From contig NC_045436.1 of assembly GCF_002776525.5 (NCBI RefSeq), positions 14,419,243 through 14,483,242 on the forward strand: a stretch of DNA of 64,000 nucleotides, written 5' to 3'. The position numbers were made by a program, and so were the translations under genes. Below are positions 61,816 to 64,000 of the stretch, piece after piece. How positions within the stretch are numbered: position 1 is the stretch's first letter; each line of letters begins with the position of its first letter. The notes under the pieces are model-generated. The model saw only the letters and a list, made by a program, of their open reading frames with translations, had not been told where the DNA came from and searched no databases. This DNA comes from Piliocolobus tephrosceles. Taxonomy: Eukaryota > Chordata > Mammalia > Primates > Cercopithecidae.

Positions 61816-62070
61816 TCAAGATGAGTAATGCTGGCTACTGTAACCAATGACCCAAAAATATAAGTGGATTAAAATGACAAAGTATTATTTCTCCCTCATT
61901 TCACAGTTCAATGTGTCACAGTGAGATTTTTCTGCATTTAGTTAATCAGCAAAGGAAAACTGAGAATCTGCAGTATTTGTTAGTTTGGGAGTCAATCTAG
62001 ATATAGCACACATTGTTACAATAGGTAGCTGGTCAGACATGAACAGGGCAGTAAAAGGTCCTCCATCCCG

Positions 62071-62090
62071 ACACACACACACACACACAC
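62071..62090. repeat. (AC)10 microsatellite
   Basis: Ten pure AC units, just upstream of the solo LTR at 62097. Confidence 0.95.
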
Positions 62091-62461
62091 CAGCAGTGTC
62101 AGGTGACCATCAGGTGATGGTCAGGCAGTTGTTAACTAGTCTCTAAAATAGTAATTAGTCACAGCCGGCACCAGGGAAAGGCAGTCTCCCAGCAGATAGA
62201 AAAACCCTGAAACTGGTGATCAGCAGTTTCTTGATAAGATCTCAGGAGTTGGGTGAGTGGCTCAAGCACTCGCAGTAAGAGGCAAAATGGAGCATTTGAC
62301 TGGTAAGGGAAGAATGCGTCAAGTAAGAGTGTGTACAACTCCAGTAAACACACTGCGCTTGTGGCCCCCTGCAAGTGTTAGCAGGCCACTGCGCACACGG
62401 ACAGCCCAGCCCAAGGGAAGAATCAGGAGAAGGGACACAAGACCCCGGAAGCATGCCTACA

Positions 62462-62469
62462 TATAAAAG
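62462..62469 (+). promoter_or_regulatory. LTR TATA box
   Basis: tataaaag, placed about 100 bases before the poly(A) signal of the LTR, as expected for a U3 promoter. Confidence 0.7.
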
Positions 62470-62567
62470 CCCAAGTTAAAGGTCAAACAGTGCTCTTGAT
62501 CTCTCAAGTCTCCCCCTTGACCCTCTTCCGAGTGTACTTGACTTCCTTTCATTCCTACGAGCTTTTT

Positions 62568-62573
62568 AATAAA
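62568..62573 (+). terminator. LTR poly(A) signal
   Basis: aataaa in the R region of the plus-strand LTR. The antisense LTR at 24 kb keeps the equivalent signal. Confidence 0.75.
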
Positions 62574-62714
62574 CATTCACACCTGCTCTAAAATTTGCCT
62601 TGTTCTCTCCTTCTGCCTTATGCCTCTCAGTCAAATTCTTTCTTCTGAGGAGGCGAGAATTGAGGATGCCACAGACCCAGACCTGTGTGGATTGGCCACT
62701 GCTAACAACATCAC

Positions 62715-64000
62715 TTTCCCTAGCCAGAGCCCTGTTACATAGGGGCTGATGAATATCTATTATACCCCTGGTGTGCATAGCAATTACCTATCATGAGCAT
62801 TTCATTTTATAATTATTCATTATTATTACCTACATGTATTGTGTTGTAAGTAGTCAGGCCTTTATTCTTTTTATATAGGAAAGAAAATAGGAAAAAAAAA
62901 AAAAAAACAATTATTTGGTCTGACACAGAACATTAAGTGGACACACTCAGCTAATGAGGCTTTTCAAAAACAAATGACCAGAATACTAATCATTCAAGGT
63001 TTTTAAAATTAAACAATTGGTTTCCTTGTCAAACCCAAGGAAAAAATGAAAAAGGATAACATATTCGGGTTATTTTGTCATATATTGCTATATTGAAGAA
63101 ATTTAAAATATTTGGTTGTTTTATTTAACTGTGACTTATTTTGTAGCCTTAAATTAGTAAGTGGGTCATCCCACACTTCATGGACATTTTCATGAACTGA
63201 TGTGTTATCAGAATGTTTGAACATTTTGATAGTGTCTTGTGTGTATTGACTTGCATAATGACAAGTAATAAATATATTTTTATGGTACATGGGAAAAGAA
63301 ACTACATAAGATAACTAAATCTCTTAGTTTTGTCTTATACATTATTTTAAATATTTTTATTAAAGTAATATTTACTGATCATAAAAATATTCAACTTCTA
63401 CAAAACTCACAGTGAAGAGACATTCTGGTAATTCCAAGACTTGTACAAACTATGCACGATATGTATTGTATTTGGAAAAGAGGAAGAGTTTATAAAAGTA
63501 GCAGTTTTTAAAAAATTACCCTTTTTTCAATTATCCATTACACATTAACATACACACATCCACTGAAAATAAGCTACAACCATACTGTCTAGAAAAGCAT
63601 TTTCTAGATGAATTTTTTTCCACATTTAGCGTTTAACATAACTGCTAATACTTAACAAGTGCAATTAACAATCATATTTGATTGTCTTTAAACAAAGATT
63701 AAGATATTTTTTCCTCAAAGTAAATTTTAGATATCAAAACCTACATTTACATTTAAAACTTATGACAGTTTAAATATTTCCAATGAAAACCATCAAAAAC
63801 TTCCCAGATTTTCTTTATATTCCAAGTCCATTGTCTTAATTATCCAGTGCAAACTCCTTCCAAGATTTTCCCGTCTCTCTCACCAGTTGGCATTTCTGTG
63901 GTGCTGGCCTCATGCTTGTCTTGTTACTGTCTCCATTATACTATGCTGTGGCTGACTGTTATCTTGAGCATCAGATCCTCTGTTTAAAGCCCTTTGACCT
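62715..64000. other. unassigned AT-rich sequence, no gene seen
   Basis: Includes an A15 run near 62893-62907. The text near 63350-63420 vaguely resembles an ancient LINE-type repeat but is not called. Confidence 0.4.

Larger units (their letters stand above)
62097..62707 (+). mobile_element. solitary ERV1-type LTR, sense
   Basis: Starts tgtcaggtgaccatcaggtg and ends with attggccactgctaaca, giving TG...CA termini. It keeps a TATA box (tataaaag, 62462-62469) and, about 100 bp downstream, a poly(A) signal (aataaa, 62568-62573), the U3-R arrangement of an LTR. It is the same family as the minus-strand LTR at 23618-24274. No retroviral interior adjoins. From memory it resembles LTR8; not verified. 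Confidence 0.85.

Noticed and set aside
1..64000. CRISPR arrays, operons, insertion sequences or other prokaryotic systems
   Set aside because: The repeat content is entirely primate and mammalian, and no regularly spaced repeat-spacer array is present.

Overview
This window is nuclear genomic DNA from a primate, very probably a catarrhine. It is AT-rich and packed with primate-specific repeats: about 18 Alu elements or fragments, and one full-length L1 of the primate L1PA lineage. Around these lie older mammalian repeats (MIR, L2, L1M, MLT1 and THE1/MST LTRs). A 100-N gap lies inside the L1, with the same 47 bases on both sides. This points to a draft assembly, so possibly a non-human primate, although the species cannot be fixed from sequence alone. 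I see no host protein-coding gene that I can name. The window reads as intergenic or deep-intronic sequence.

Layout. 1-15 kb: mostly unassigned sequence with L2, MIR and L1M remnants, four Alus (near 2.5, 4.4, 5.1 and 12.8 kb), probable ERV-derived remnants near 5.6-7.9 kb and an ancient repeat near 8.4-9.3 kb. 15-19 kb: a stretch that looks like decayed endogenous-retrovirus interior, containing a diverged 72-bp direct repeat. 19-27 kb: Alus, MIRs, a solitary ERV1-type LTR (minus strand), a medium-reiterated repeat near 25.5-26.3 kb and an old L1 tail split by a truncated Alu. 28.8-40.4 kb: an L1 graveyard. An old antisense L1M is interrupted by an Alu and by the 6.3-kb L1PA, and is followed by two more antisense L1M segments. 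40-64 kb: mostly unassigned AT-rich DNA with scattered Alus, an MLT1 LTR, a THE1/MST LTR, an L1 tail, a MIR and a second solitary LTR of the same family as the one at 24 kb but on the opposite strand.

The main coding content is the L1PA (minus strand, 29487-35810). It has a 15-bp target-site duplication, an A-rich tail, a long 5' UTR, ORF1 with one in-frame stop, and ORF2 with one in-frame stop exactly at the end of the endonuclease domain plus the assembly gap near its C-terminus. Apart from those defects both frames are open at the expected lengths and keep the recognised catalytic residues. As it stands the element cannot make full-length ORF1p or ORF2p.

I did not find convincing evidence of a previously undescribed biological system. 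The items most worth a second look are the artificial gap, the near-intact L1, a candidate internal exon at 51536-51670, a perfect 63-bp tandem duplication at 56335-56460, and an Alu that has target-site duplications but no A-tail at 43565-43838.
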